Positions 1 to 13,600 of a DNA stretch of 64,000 nucleotides are shown here, one piece after another. The notes below the pieces were generated by a model that was not told the origin of the DNA, made no database searches, and saw only the letters and a program-made list of their open reading frames with translations. Origin of the DNA: Puffinus mauretanicus (lineage: Eukaryota > Chordata > Aves > Procellariiformes > Procellariidae). The DNA lies in contig JAJKFH010003870.1 in NCBI GenBank assembly GCA_023333565.1, positions 124,001 through 188,000 on the forward strand, in the 5' to 3' direction. How positions within the stretch are numbered: the first letter of the stretch is position 1; every line of letters starts with the position of its first letter. The position numbers and the translations under genes were made by a program.

Positions 1-3000
1 CAGAGAGGGACTTCAGAGTATGGGTCTAAGTATTTTATGGTCTCTTTTCATGGCAGAGTAGCAGTATTAACCTCTGCTGCTGTATCTGCAAAGCCAGGCT
101 CTCTGCAGTCGCCTTTTCCGATAGGGGATTTTTGCCTTAAATACAGAACTTGATAAAAATAATGATTCATCTGCTGTTCTCACATCTAAAAACAGTTGTT
201 CACCAAATAGTTTAATGTCTGAGCCTTTAAAAAAAAAAGGAATAACTTAGACACTTTATAGGTTTTTTTAGCTTTAGCCTCAAAGATGGCGAGCAGGGTA
301 TTCGACTTGAAGAGAAAAACACATGTGCGCTAAGGGAGTTGTGGAGTTTGGGGTTTTTTTCCAAGTTGTGCTTGGCTTTTGTGGGCTCCAGCCCCGTGCT
401 CCCCCAGCCACGCTTCCCAGGTGCATGTGTACTGCAGGGCTCACAAGGAGCGAAGGTTGCAGTGTCCTTCAGAAAATCCAGCTTTCCAAAGGCATGAAAT
501 AAAGACTTTGCAACTGAGCTGTGGAGTTTTTAAGGGGAATTCTTTGGGGATGGAAACAAATAGCTCATCATAGCGTTTCACAGGATTTAGCGAAAGGCAG
601 TGCTGCTGCAAGGGACGGTTTGGATTTTTTTTTTTAAATAATGGCATGGGGAATTTCTTTTTCCTTTTGTCTCATAGCGAGTAGAGCGCCTATGACTGAC
701 TTCTGAACCAAATACATTCCTTTTAGAAATTGGAACTGGTGTTGTACTGTGATTTGACCCACTGATGAATTAATGAAACGCTTAAGCACTACAAGTTTTA
801 AATAACTCGCCCAGTCCCACAGGAGATTCAGAGCAGACCCGGGACTGGAGCCCACGTCTCTCACTGCTGGGGCAGGCTTCTCCAGGGACTGATTAGGGCA
901 TGAAGTCCCTGGCAACTCCTCATCACCATCTATCTGGGAGAAGCTGCGGCTGAAGTGAGCCTTCCTGCAGGAAGGGAGTCTGAATATTTTGGTTAATTAC
1001 TTTTTTTTCCCATGGTCCATTTTTTTTTCCCCATTTCCATTTTTTAAAATTGTTTGGATTTCCAATGGGCTAAAAAGGCCCAGGATGCGCGTGCCTAGAT
1101 GCTTCTGTAGGACTTGCTCTGTGTTCTCTGGAAATGATGGAGCAAATTCCAAAGTGTGGTGCCAAGAGGATCATTTGCAAGGGAATGAATTTGCTGTAAG
1201 CTGTAGTTTTGCCGTGGGTAAACAGGCACGCTCGTAGGGGTTTAAAATACTCAAAGGGTCTTGCACAGCTCCGGAGATGCAGAGGAAAAATGAGTTTAAA
1301 ATTGCAAGCTCACTGACACTTTGGGGGAAGGCTGCTGCAGCAAGACATTGTTTAAGGGCTCTGTTTTCAGCATGCTCCTGAAAATGTGCTCTCGGAAACA
1401 GGGATTTGTGTCTAAATGGGAATCCAGACATACAAAACACTTCATTTATTCATGTAAATGTCTGCATAAAAATGCAAATGTGGTACCTATGGCTATTGCC
1501 TCCATATTGGGCTACAGTATAGCATATAAAAGGCATACTAATGAGTTTTCAGCAAATTTTCTGAAAATACTTGAACAGTCATGGGTTCTGATGTATCAAG
1601 TTACCTTTTAAAGTCATTTAAAGAAATAGATACTTGGTTTTGCATCCCAGTGGCTCAGCTTCTTCACAACTTTGAAAATACTTCCCATTTAAAAGAAATC
1701 TGAATCTAGAGATCAGCTTTATTTCTAATTCTGCTGCTTTTTAACTTCAGTGTGGGGTATATTTCCTAGATGCTTGCAACCTCAGCTTATGCATTTATTT
1801 ACTTAATTCAGGGTTTTGTAATTTTTTGAAAAGCATGTTTTGATCTCCAGACAGATGCAATGCAGCTGAATCCAAAACACGATATTTAAAAAGGATGGCG
1901 GCACAGAGGAAAGAAGCCGCCAGTGCCTGGCAGAAATGGCAGTAGGCAGCAACATTGAGCTTACCAAGGAGTCAATTTAAAACTGGTGATTAATTTTAAT
2001 TTTTAAACTTTCCTTACTTTGATATGATGTGTTACCACGTTGCAAGTATCATTTGATATTCTCCTGTTAGGAATTGCAAATAAGAATGTATCGGCTGACA
2101 CTTAAATGAAATACCAGGTGATTTGGAAAGATGTGGATATTGTCGGTGAGTTGTGCATAACCTGTGCCAGCGCTAATGCTATGCTGCCATTCTTTAATCC
2201 GTTTTTAAGAGGAAGAGTTAAAATGCCACACTGCCTGCGCTGCCATTCATCCGGCACTGCTTTTGACAAGAACAAGGAGGTTTATCTCCAGGTAAGGCCA
2301 GACACTGTCTGAGCTGTCTTCCCAGGAGAACAAGAAATGAAAAATGAGAAGAAGAAATGAAAAAAGAGGAAACTCCGGCACGTGAGTGTGCGCGTGGGGA
2401 TGGACACACACCTCCCCACAGCTTGTCCTGGGGGAAGCAGCCTTCCTTATCTGCAGCATATCATAGGGAAGGATACATAGCGATGTTTTTGCAGGCACTG
2501 TATGTTCTTTCTCTTCTCAGTCACGTCTGGAGATGTTCAGCTGAATTCCCAGGATTCGGAGATGATCTAGAGGGGTTAAGTTTTCAATGCTGTGAGTCTG
2601 TTTTGCAAAAAGGAAAAAAAAAAATCAAGTTTGGTGACTCCTGGTGCTATATATTTCAAGATGTGCCGCCCCCCAGGTTCATTTCCACAGTCTAAGCTAT
2701 TTTTAATCTTCAAATTGAGACCCTGTGCTCTGGCGTATCAGACGTATAGGGTTATATAGTATGAATCTCTAATATCCACTCTCACTCTCTTTTCTTCACC
2801 CTCTGCTTGCTTTCCTGATGATTTTCCCTGCCTGCCTTCCCTGGCGCTCTCTCCCTCCCCGACTATTTAAAAAACACAGCCTGGCTAAAATGCACGGGTT
2901 TTGTTGCTGCAGGCTCAGATTTCAGGAGCCTTGTCAGACAACCAAAGCCAGCAATGCACTGGAATCGCCTTCATCCAGCCTAGGAAACCGCTGGTGATCA

Positions 3001-5079
3001 AACTTGCCACGTCCTGGTTGAAGAAGCTTTCCTGGAGCGGGAGCGATCAGCTTTCTCCACGACAGCCTTGTCGCAGGGTGCCTGCCGCCTCCCTCAGCTC
3101 TCTGCTTAGCCAAGCCAAACTGCCTGGAGATGCCCTAATGAGGGACAAGCCAGGATGCTTTGTGCTCTAATTAATAAAAAATTAACCTCTGGTCGCTGGC
3201 TGTTTCCAGCACTCCCAGCAGCACTTCTTTGCAGGGAGGCAGCTATTATTGTCTGTCTCGTTCTTTGAGACTGGCACAAATAGGAGGCAAGGGAAGCACC
3301 CTCTGCCAAGAGTTTTTCCGAAGTTTTTTTGGAAAGTGTCATACGTCCACGCATATATGCTTTAAATCATCCCAGGATTAAGTGTACCAACCTTAATATT
3401 TAATACTGGTTTTGGGGAGGGTTTTTTTCCCCTCACTTTTGCTCTTTTGCTGTTGTCACAGTGAGCTTGCAGAGAGGAGTTTGTCCTCATCAGAATTGTC
3501 CAAAATATGTATTTTCTGTTTTTCTCAGGGGAGAATATGATATGACTAGCTGGCTTTGGGAGAACAGCCTTTCTGGCCCTGCAAGTGCTCACCAGAGCAG
3601 GTGAACCTGTCGTTGACTCGGAGCAGGGTGAGGTTTGGGTTCCACCAGCGAGTTCCTGACCAGCTGCTGACTCTCCGTAACCTTGGAGGAGTTACTAAAC
3701 CTGCCAACTTTATTTTCTCCAGCTATAAATCAACCATTATTTCCATAACAGGGAAGGAATTTTTGTTTTGAATTCATGGCAGACGTTTAGGGTCTCGGCT
3801 CCATGCAGCATTGCAGACTGTAGAGCAGTTAAATTGGTTGGGCTCAATCTTCACATTTCTCCTCTTCCATGGTTATGAATGTTAATTGAGATAATTCTTC
3901 CTGGAATGACTGACTATGTTTTCAGGCTCGTACAGGATACTGGGAACCTTAATTTTGTGTTTTTATGCAGAGACAAGATGATAATAATACAGGATAGACT
4001 ATACTCCAAGAGGGTCATGTGTGCAAGCAGTTTTGGAGTGATGAGTGGATCTTTGGTAGTCAGTGTTTGGCACCAAACATCATCTTGGTATGATTTTGAA
4101 TTGGCTCCACGGTGCGTAATCGTAAGCCTGGAGGAAGGGTGCAGCACTGTTCCACAAGTGCTGCTTTTTTGCTCTTTTGTTTTTGTATGTGCTCACCAGA
4201 TGAGCAACTTTTATAAAAATACTACTCTGTCCTTCCTGAATTTCCTTTCACTTTGGCTGCTGATAAAGGTTTTATTTGATGAATAGCAGAATAATCCTGA
4301 GCTCGTCAGCCTTGGTTTCTGTGGCATGCTGGGTCTTCAAGGAAGGAGAAGGAAGAGGAGAGGGGAGGTCAATTTTATCATCTTGAGATGTCAGACCACC
4401 ATGAAAAGAAGCAGACGTTGCCATCCTTTGCACAGAATACCCCTGCCAGATTTCAGCATACAAAGACAATGTATTAAGTAGCTGATAGCGGCACAACAAC
4501 ATGGTCGATCTTAAATACCTTCCACCCATGTTAGTGGCTGAGCAGTAGAAGTGCTCAGGAGATAGCTGTTGCATGTTCATAGGCAGCCTATCTAAACGGT
4601 GATGCTGCGGTGATACCGTCTCGGGGCTGTGGAAGCAGCCCCAGCGGTCGTACTCCAACACATCACGCTTCCAGCCCTGGGCCACTGTCGCTGGGCTCAG
4701 TAGGTTTCACCTTTTCCCTTAGTAATGCTCTCCTTTCCTTTTCCATTGCTTTCAAGAGTTACAATCCACCAACTATTACTGGAGGTCAGTGTTGGTTTCT
4801 TGCTGAAGATGAAGGTAGAGTTTCATGCGGGCTGGAAAAAGCAGCATGCTGTTTGCAAGTAGGAAAGTTTGTGGGAGTGATCAGCTTTTATTGCAAGTCA
4901 GGAGGAGGCTATTCTTGTTCTTTAATTACTTTGATTCTTTTCTGCCTTGAGAGGAAAGGAAAAAAAAAACCCTTTATGGAATATTCATCCAGGTAAAGCA
5001 AAAAGGAGTGTTTGGGGAATAATTTTTTTAGAGTTAAAGGGAGCTATCTGATGAGGATGCTGTGCTGTATTCTTGCTTG

Positions 5080-5108
5080 ATATATATACACACACATGCA
5101 TATGCATA
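5080..5108. repeat. Short TA/CA microsatellite
   Basis: About 29 bases of alternating purine-pyrimidine sequence consist of TA dinucleotides followed by CA dinucleotides and ATGCATATGCATA. The run is short and imperfect. It may be length-variable between individuals. Confidence 0.6.
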
Positions 5109-7620
5109 GAAACAAATATACTAGCTTGGTCTTTTTGTTTATTACTGTTGGTTTTGGCACTGAAGTGATATAGTTCTTAAAGTGACACAGGAGAATATCT
5201 TCAATGCATTCAGAAATCAGAGGAAAGGAATAAAACCATCTCAGTGAACTAAGATGCTGGTTATCTAGCACACTGATTTTTTACACTTTTTGAGTTCATT
5301 TCTAGCCAAAAAATGTAGCAATTTAAAATGAAGCAGCTCTTTGCTTGCTGGGCCTCTGCAAATGTGATAGTAATCTCCCCAAATTACCTATTTCAAGTCT
5401 AAATGTTTAATGAGTAACTGCCTACAAGTGGCAAAAATTAATCAAAATGAGAATGCTTTTAAGTCAGGTCTTTTAGCTCCTTTTCAATAATAGATAATTG
5501 TTGACATTTCTAGGAAGCAGATATAGTCCCAGAACAGGTAGTAGTAATACAGCAAACTCTTTAAGTCTTTCCTTCGACTTGAGTGTGGGGTTCCTCCTCT
5601 TGCATGAAGCGAAATCTTGGGTCTGTCGATAGCAACAGCAATGCTCCCTGCGATTGAAAATAGGCTGTTTCCAGCATTTAGGCATTTCTGTTTTGAGGCT
5701 TATTCAGTCTTTGAGGCCTCTGCTGAGAATTGCCAGCGAGGGGAACAATAACCGAGGTTATAATTTTTGTGGTGCAGAAATATTAGCTCTCTGGCAACTG
5801 GACTAAACATACCAGACTCATTTCTCATAAGACACCGGAAAAGGTTCAGCGCAGACTGTAACTCAGACAAATTGTTGATATTTCAGAGCACAGACCAGGA
5901 AGGATTAATTTGTCCAATAACACTGTTCATGTGGTCAGGAATTTTGAGTTGCAACAACCCATTTGGCAAATGACTTTGCTAATGTTGTCTGCAAAATCCA
6001 ACTTCACCACTAAACTTGAGAGTGTATTTTCTTTTGTTGGTGAGTGCTGCTATAGGTATAAATTTCCCCTCTATCCAAAATGAGAACGTAACCCTAATCT
6101 CAGATGTGTGCGCTGAAGGAGAAAGGAGCAGAGCTGTTAATGCATTAAATCGTTTAGGACTGTTGGTTTATCAGGCTTCACAGGGTTTGATTCTAGTTCA
6201 AAGTGCAGATTCTTGAAACAGCAGAGATGGCTGCTGAGTCCTATGGGAATTCGTTTATTTTTTGGTCTTTTGTGTTAAGAGAAAACTGTGGTTCGTATAA
6301 CTTGGGAACTCTTTTTCCTGCAATCTCAGGAATTTCTTGCATATGTGTCCCCAGTGTATAACGTGCACACATTTCTAATGTAAAAGTGCAAGCTCACATA
6401 TATGAAATGTATTTTTACTGGGTTGAGACCTACATAAATACAGTAAAGGTGTTTTGTGCATGCTGATGTATATATATGTGGATATAAAGGTCCTGAGTCA
6501 GAGAGGTAGCTAAGCGTGCAGTTCAGTCTATGAACCTCTCTCTCATTTAAGTTATATTCTGAATTAATTTTGATATTGTTTTTGATCTCAGAGCCACCAA
6601 CACATTTCTTTAAAAACAGTAAGTCAGCCCCTTTGTGGATTTTCTAGCTCCGTCAGATTCAGGAGTAGTAAAGCCTATTTCAGAAAGTGCTTTTTGCAGC
6701 GTTTCTAAATGTGAGCACGGCTTCTGCAGTTGTTCTTCATGAAAAGCACTTTTTGGCAATCTCAGAAAATGTAAATTTAATCTTGATAAGTGCTTTCCCT
6801 GAATGCAACCTTTCCTCTGTAGTGGGAGAGTACATATTACATGAGCATAAATGCATTCAGATAGCTCTATATACAGGCAAGTGACCTTTCATTCAAAAGG
6901 TGTTTTAGGATCATTTTGAAGACCCTATTATCCATCATAAAGTTTTGTGTAGATTATGGAAAACGTAATAGAGTTTTAGGGTTTTGGTGGTTTTTTTCCC
7001 CGTGTAACAAAGCGAATCAGGACTCGCCCTAGAAGTCATTTCCCACACTGCCTTCTGAGCTGATCGCTGTCGTTATCTTAGGTCTAGAAAGTGCTATTCA
7101 TTCATTTTTTCTGCCCTGTGATACAGCCAGAGTCAGCAGGTAATGCAGAGCTTTCTACTGTAAATAAATAGCACAGGTGAAATGGAAAAAGTGAAACCTT
7201 TATTTTTTACTCGTTGTTGCTTCTTTTCAGTTTACAAATGAAATTTTAAGGTTTTCAACAGCGTTTTCAAGAAGCTTCACATCCTACCTTATCAGAAGAG
7301 TCACAGGGAAAAATACAGCGAGATTGTTTAAAAACAAGCAGTAATTTTTTAGAGATCTTGTTGTGTGTAGGTAGTGTAAGTGTGAATGAACCGCCTGGCT
7401 TGTAAACCCTGAGACAGTGGTGAGGTGTTGTGGCTTGAAAATGATCCCAAATTTATATTTTCTTCTGGCATTCAGCATCCCAACATCATTCTGGTTTCTA
7501 CAAATATAATTGAAAGGGAAGATTTGTCAGAGCCCCCGTGCTGCTTTAATGAGGGTATCGTGTGTCAATCACGGCTGAGCCGCTGCCCTCCGGACAGCCA
7601 AAGCACAGCACCAGCTGGGT

Positions 7621-7824
7621 TTGAAGGTTGCCGCGCAGTCTTCCTTCCTCATCAGCACTGTGAGGACCCCAGGAAAGGGATCCAGGCATCCCAAGCAGCT
7701 GAGATGCATCCAAGGCATCTGCCCAGGCCTGGCAGATGTGGTTCAGGACATGATGGACATCTGCACCCTCTTGGAACGGCAGCTGGAGGCTGGGCAGAAG
7801 ACCCTGGGACACCTGAAAAGCTAG
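7621..7824 (+). pseudogene. Possible coding relic, 67 codons, unidentified
   Basis: An open frame here reads more like protein than its surroundings, especially its second half (LADVVQDMMDICTLLERQL, then EAGQKTLGHLKS), which would form an amphipathic helix with leucine and methionine on one face. It begins at a TTG, has no clear ATG and ends at TAG (7822-7824). I do not recognise the family. It could be a fragment of a retrocopy, an old mobile-element protein or chance. There is no poly-A tail or flanking duplication that I can see. It sits about 32 kb upstream of EXT1 exon 2 and is not needed for the EXT1 frame. Confidence 0.15.
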
Positions 7825-10578
7825 CAGACATCTGCATTTGGGCGTATGAGTCGTTCTTCCATGGTCAGTGCCAGTCAAAGTTAGCCTATTAGAAATTTTT
7901 TGAACAAATGTGAATGTGCGCTGGGTGAGACCTTTGTGGTATGTGGATGTGGTGTGTGGGTATGGTACTAGGAAACCTTATGCCATATTTTATTGTATAG
8001 TACGACTTTGCATCTTGCACCTTGACTTTCCCATATATGTCAGTTGAAAGGGCTTTCTCTCAAATGGCTTGTGCTAGCCTGTAGCAGTATTCTTGGACTG
8101 GTTTAGGGCCCCTAAATCTCTCACTTACATATTATTGTTGCAGTTGTTTTACATTCCTGTGGAGGCCGTGAAAAATACTTTGCTTCTTTGTTTTCAAGTT
8201 TTCTTAATGAGTGTTTAGCTTGTCCAGGCAGTGCGTGTGCCTCAGTAGAAGGCACCCTTGGCTTCTAATCTTCTGATGCTCAAATAAGCTCAATTTCAAA
8301 GTTTGTGGAAACCAAGCTTTTTAATCTGATGATTGGATGGGAGCATAAGGCTAAGAACGTGGCAGCAGAGAGAAGAACAAGAGGATTCATCTTCTTTAGC
8401 TTAACACTTAGGAGGTTTCAGCCTTTGCCGTCGCCTTGAATTCTGCGATGATTCATGCGTGTGGATGTGCGGAGGAGTTCCTGGGTAAAGCATGTGTGGG
8501 CATATAGATGTGCTGTAGTGAATACCGCGGTTGATGGTGATTTGGTTGAATTGCAGGTTTCTATAGACAATAAGAACAAGAGGGTGAGCTATGGCAAACG
8601 CAAGCGTGATTAGCATTTCTAACATGAAACCCTTCGGTCAGCAGGAAAGAGGAAAAGCAAAGCAGTTTGACACATGAGAACAAGAACATTTCTTATTGCC
8701 TAGGCTGCTCCCCGAGACTTTGAAATGCCCCTCTTTGTCAAGGAAGCATGCAAATGTTCTCATTATTTTCTGTAATTTGCATTATTAAAGAAAAGTTATT
8801 ACCCAGGCTCGAACTTTCTTAGAGCTCTGAGTCAAAGATACTGTTTTGCTTGCTGACACTGCATGCTCAAATGGACCTAATGGTGTACTGTTCAGGAGTA
8901 TTTTATTTGTAAGGACCCTTAATTGCTTTAACATGCCATGCTGTAAACAGACTGTAAGCAGTCCTTTCCAGCTCTGTCGTTAGGTAGGGTTGAAGGCGCT
9001 GGGGCAAATTAAGAGTTAATCCTTATTCTTAAATCAAGGGAACTAAGTCCTTAAAAGAAAAAGAAAAAAGCCCCTTTAGTAGTTCCTAATCCCGATTTTT
9101 AGCCCTGGGTGCTTCCAGAGCAATCCTGTTTCTGATTCTGGAATCCTATTTCTGGCTGTTGTTTTCTGTCATCCAGGTTTGTCTCTCTCGTTGTTGATCA
9201 TGGACCCACATTGCTGCTCTGAGGCTTGCCATGCCTTTTTCCTTTTTCTGAAAGTCCATCCCTGCGCAGACCCTGCATCTTTCTCTCTTTGATGGGCTGG
9301 GGATGCCCTAATGGAGCAGGGCTCTCCTCTCCTCTGGCAGTGCTGGAAAACATGCTCTGCTGAAGGAGCTGGAGCAAGCTGGATGCCCTCCATGGAGAAG
9401 TGATGCTCTCGGTTGCGGTGGGAGCCCTGTGACTGCTGAGGGCAAGGGATGGGAGGCGATGGGGGTCGGTGAGACTGATTCCCAAAACTGGCAGCAGTCC
9501 CAAGATTTTAAAAACAAATCACTGTGAAATGACCAGAGAGTTTTCTGTTGTGGTTTTCTTACCCGGGCTAAAGACAGTCAAAGCGATGTGAAATGAAGCG
9601 GTGGCAGCGGCCACTCCGCAGCGCTGCATTGGCTGGCGGCCGGGGAGCCCTGCTGTGGGAAGCACGGCAGAGCGGCCCTGCTGCTCCTTTTTATTCCTGA
9701 TAAGGAAGAGGAGGAACTGAGTTGATGTCTGAGAAAGGCAGAGGGCAGGGGAAAAAGCAATAAAGCGCTTGTCTGGGACGCAGGCTGGAGCAGCGGGGAG
9801 GGAAGCCGTGGGAGATGTAGGGCTGGCACCGATTCCAGCCTTCCCTCCTGCACTGAGCTGCGTTGAGGAGCACGTTTGACTGCAGAAGTACAGATGCTGA
9901 TCCACCCTGGAGGTCAGTTTGCTTATTCATTTCTCATCGCTGGCTTTCCATTTACACCAGGGAGCAGTTCAGCTCTCTGAAAAAATTTTGCTCTGGTACC
10001 CATGTGGCCATACCACATGGGCTTATCTTGCCCCAGGGTTTTGTCTCTAAGGATTTGAGTGCTGGTGAGGATGTTTCCTGTGGTCCAGCTCTCCCGCGCG
10101 TGTACACACATATAGTAGGAGGTCTGCGTGTGAGGTTTGATTCCAGCCGTAGGACAACTACAGGATGGGTTGGAGTGCTGTGATAATAAAAAGGCAATTT
10201 CTCTAATCCATATTGGCCTCTGCTCTGCAAGGAAAATGCCTTGTTCACTCTTAGCCCCTCGAATATTCTTCTGTAAACAGCACTGAAGAGTGGATCCTCC
10301 TAATCTGCCCCAGTCATTGATACACTCCTAGCTCACCAGGACCATTTTCACACGGCGACGATCCACTTGCTGAAATCGGTACGAGGCTGCTCTCCCCGGT
10401 AGACCTTGCGTGGGATGGGATAGCTGCTGGTGCTCTGGTCCCAAAGTCAGGTGAAGAAGGTGGCCTCCGGGGGGTAAAAGGGCATTTCCCCAGGTTGTGG
10501 ATGAGCCGGGGTCTCTCACTGAGCTCTTCGGCCCAAGAGGATGCTTCTTGCTGTGGCTTCACAGGCTTGCACAGCAAA

Positions 10579-10600
10579 GGGTGGGGGGGGATGCTGGGGG
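10579..10600 (+). other. Potential G-quadruplex motif
   Basis: Runs of 3, 8 and 5 guanines lie within 22 bases, separated by T and ATGCT. The 8-G run can supply two tracts, giving four tracts with short loops. The G-rich strand is the same as the EXT1 sense strand, so it would also be present in the pre-mRNA. This is a sequence pattern only. Confidence 0.35.
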
Positions 10601-13600
10601 CTCTCTGGAGCAAGGGCATTGCCTGGACATTTGTCACCCTGCAGGACAGACCAGGATGGCATCACATTTTACACCGAGTAATCCAGGAGTCCAGATGAGC
10701 ATTTAAATATGTTGAATCAAGGGAGATGATTGTGATCCGGCCACTTTGTCTTCTTGACTTGGAGTATTTTCTCCTCAAGGGCGTTTAAAACAACAGAGTC
10801 GAACCTTCAGATTCGTAGCTGCCACCTTATTATCCTATTAGTCAATTATGGCTGCTGAGGAGCAGGAGTAAGTGACAGTATGGCAGATTACAGCAATTTA
10901 TTTGCAGTTCTCATAGTCTGGTACTGCATATCATCAGGCTGTTTAAATTTAATGATAGGGTTTTTGCATGTGTTTTAGTGCAGTTAAAGTTGTAATCAAA
11001 ATGTTTAGGAAAACCCCCACTGACCTGCATAAATACTCCCATCTTCAGCACTGCTTTCATGCCCTGTTGTAATCTTTATTAGCAGAGCTGACTCACTAAT
11101 TAGGGGAAGCAACCTGCCTTGGAAATAATAGATTTTTTTTTTCCTTTTTTTACCACTTTACAAAGCTTTGAGGAATAGAAGTTGCTGGTGACTCTGTGAC
11201 TTGGCTCTGCTTTTGAGCTGTTGTCTCACCGCCCACCCGATTGAAATTAAAACCTAGAAACAGGTACATGTTAGCTTATTTTCCGTAAGCCTGGCACAGT
11301 ATATTTCACACGGGGAAAAACAGTCGCCCACTGGGCTTTAAGCATCAGGCAGTGGTGTTGTTCTTGAGGAGGTGTCTGCAGTCACACAGCGCAGCCTCCA
11401 GCGCAGTCCCAGCTCCCATCGCATTTGGTCTTAGACATCACCGTTGGAGAAGAATGAAGAAACTACCAAGATTTTGTCTCATCGTGTTTCATGGGTTTGT
11501 AGCTGACGAGATGACAACCATGAGATCTGAAAGCAGGCTGGGGGATCCTCAGCAGCATCCATGGCCTTTCAGCGGGGGTTTTGTAGGGCTTACGAGCTGG
11601 CTGCTGGTGACCTCCTGCTCCCTCGGGACACTCAGCCTGTGGTGGGATGTGGGCTGAGATGCCTTGCTGCTGTTGGCCCGACGTGCAGCCATTCGGTGGA
11701 GCTCAGCAGCTCTCCGGGCCAGGGTACATAAACACCTGGCTTCCAAAAAATTTAAGAGATTTTTCTCAAGGATTTGGGGTCTAACTGGGATATCCAGTCG
11801 CTTCATGCTGCACTAAAATAAAGGTGTAGTCATCAAACCCACGAGCATGTTCATCCAGCGTGTTCAGAGCCCAGGTGGGGGAGATGGATGAGGTTGCAGC
11901 TGCCTGCCACTGCGTACTTTGATGCAAAGCAGCAACCTAAATGAAATAGGGATACGCAGGATGAAATTTAGGGGTAAACTGTTTCATGACATATGGGGAG
12001 CTCTACAAATAGCTGCTAAGCGCTGAGTCCATAAACCATGTTGCTTACACAGAGCAGAATGGGTAGCCGGGAGACAAACACCTCTGGGAAAAATACGTGT
12101 GTTTCTGCTATAATGCCCTGAAATGGGGTGGAGCATGATGAGAAGGCCTGGTCTGAGGTTGTAGCCACAAGTGAACAGACCTTTCTCCTCTTCCGCCCTT
12201 GAGAGGGGCTGGCAGGGCAGGATCTTCTTCACTTTTGTTTTTCTCCTCTGCAGCTCAGGTTTTTGATTGAGTTGGAGCAGGATTTTTTACTTGCCTTTCC
12301 ATTCATCACCTGCATTTATTTAGTTACTACGCGTGAGATGCCTGGATCCCACTGCAGCCCTTCAGCAGCCGTGCTTCGAGTTTTCTGCCCTGTTTTACCA
12401 GGCTGCCATCAACTGCTCCCAAAGGGTGAACCTCACCAACCCGCTCCCACCTGCCTCTCCGCCCCGTGCTGGAGCTTTCCCAGTGGGAAACCGGCCAAGA
12501 CCCCACGACTCCCATTCACGGGAGCATCATCCATGTCGGTCGACAATCCCGGGGCCATCGGCACAGGGACTTGCAAAGGGACTGCCTTCCCCAGGGCCTT
12601 CCATGGGGCTGGGATAATCCTGCCTTTGCTTTGGAGGGAAGAATATTCTCTGAGCGGAGGAATGGCATCAGATTGGGGTTTGGAAGTTGCTAATTAGTGA
12701 GTAATGGTATGTAAAGCTGAGCTGGGCTTCCAGAAATATACCAGTCGTGTGTACGAGTTAGGGAATGGTTTATGGACGATGGGTGTTACTTTCTGCAAGG
12801 GCAGGGACAATTAAATGGATTTTCTTTGAGCTGTTAACCAAGAGGCATAATACCATTTATTATATCCATATTGGGAATATGTCACATAAAAATATAATTG
12901 ATGAAAGTATTATCTTGCTTAATAGGGAAATCGAAAAAGCCACTTTCCCTTTATTTACAGATTATTAGCAGCAGTGTCTCCTGTTTGGTCCACGATGGTT
13001 TGCACATAAGTCACAGGCTTTGTGCATTATATTCAGCATATGATTCTCTTAAAGGACTCTGGCTCCTCAATTTCAGAAATGACAACTTCTAGGGACATGC
13101 AGTTGAAGCCTCACGGTATTTTACAAAGGCGCGGTACAACCAACACCTAGGATAACTGAAAGATTAGGAGGAAAAGTAGCAAAAATATTTTTTCTATTTT
13201 ATTAAGTAGGTGAATTCCCTAAATCTTGTGTTGGACCTCTTAATGGGGAGGAGTTTCACCTTGACTCCGTGTGACAGTGCCTTACATAGTCAGGATAATT
13301 ATTTTTCCAGTAGTGTTTGGCAGTAAGTTGCTCTCTTGTGATTTTGAGGATGTTCTTCCAGTAACAAGAAGCTTATTTTTAATGGGAAAATATGGTTATG
13401 AAATCATGAAAAATATGGAAAGAGTCTGAGGCAGAGATAAAATTCAAACGGAAGAAAACAGGAAATGAAAGAAGGAGAATTGGCCCCATTTGGATTTTAA
13501 GCTCTTGCTTTTCTTTTAAACTTCAATTCATTTTTAAATCAAAAGTCTTTTTAAACAGAAATCCAGACTTTTTCCACCACTTAAAATATTAAAACTAAAT

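Noticed and set aside
3879..4685. Frames of 135 codons (+) and 137 codons (-) near 3.9-4.7 kb
   Set aside because: No recognisable family, low-complexity composition typical of intronic DNA, and no splice or regulatory context.
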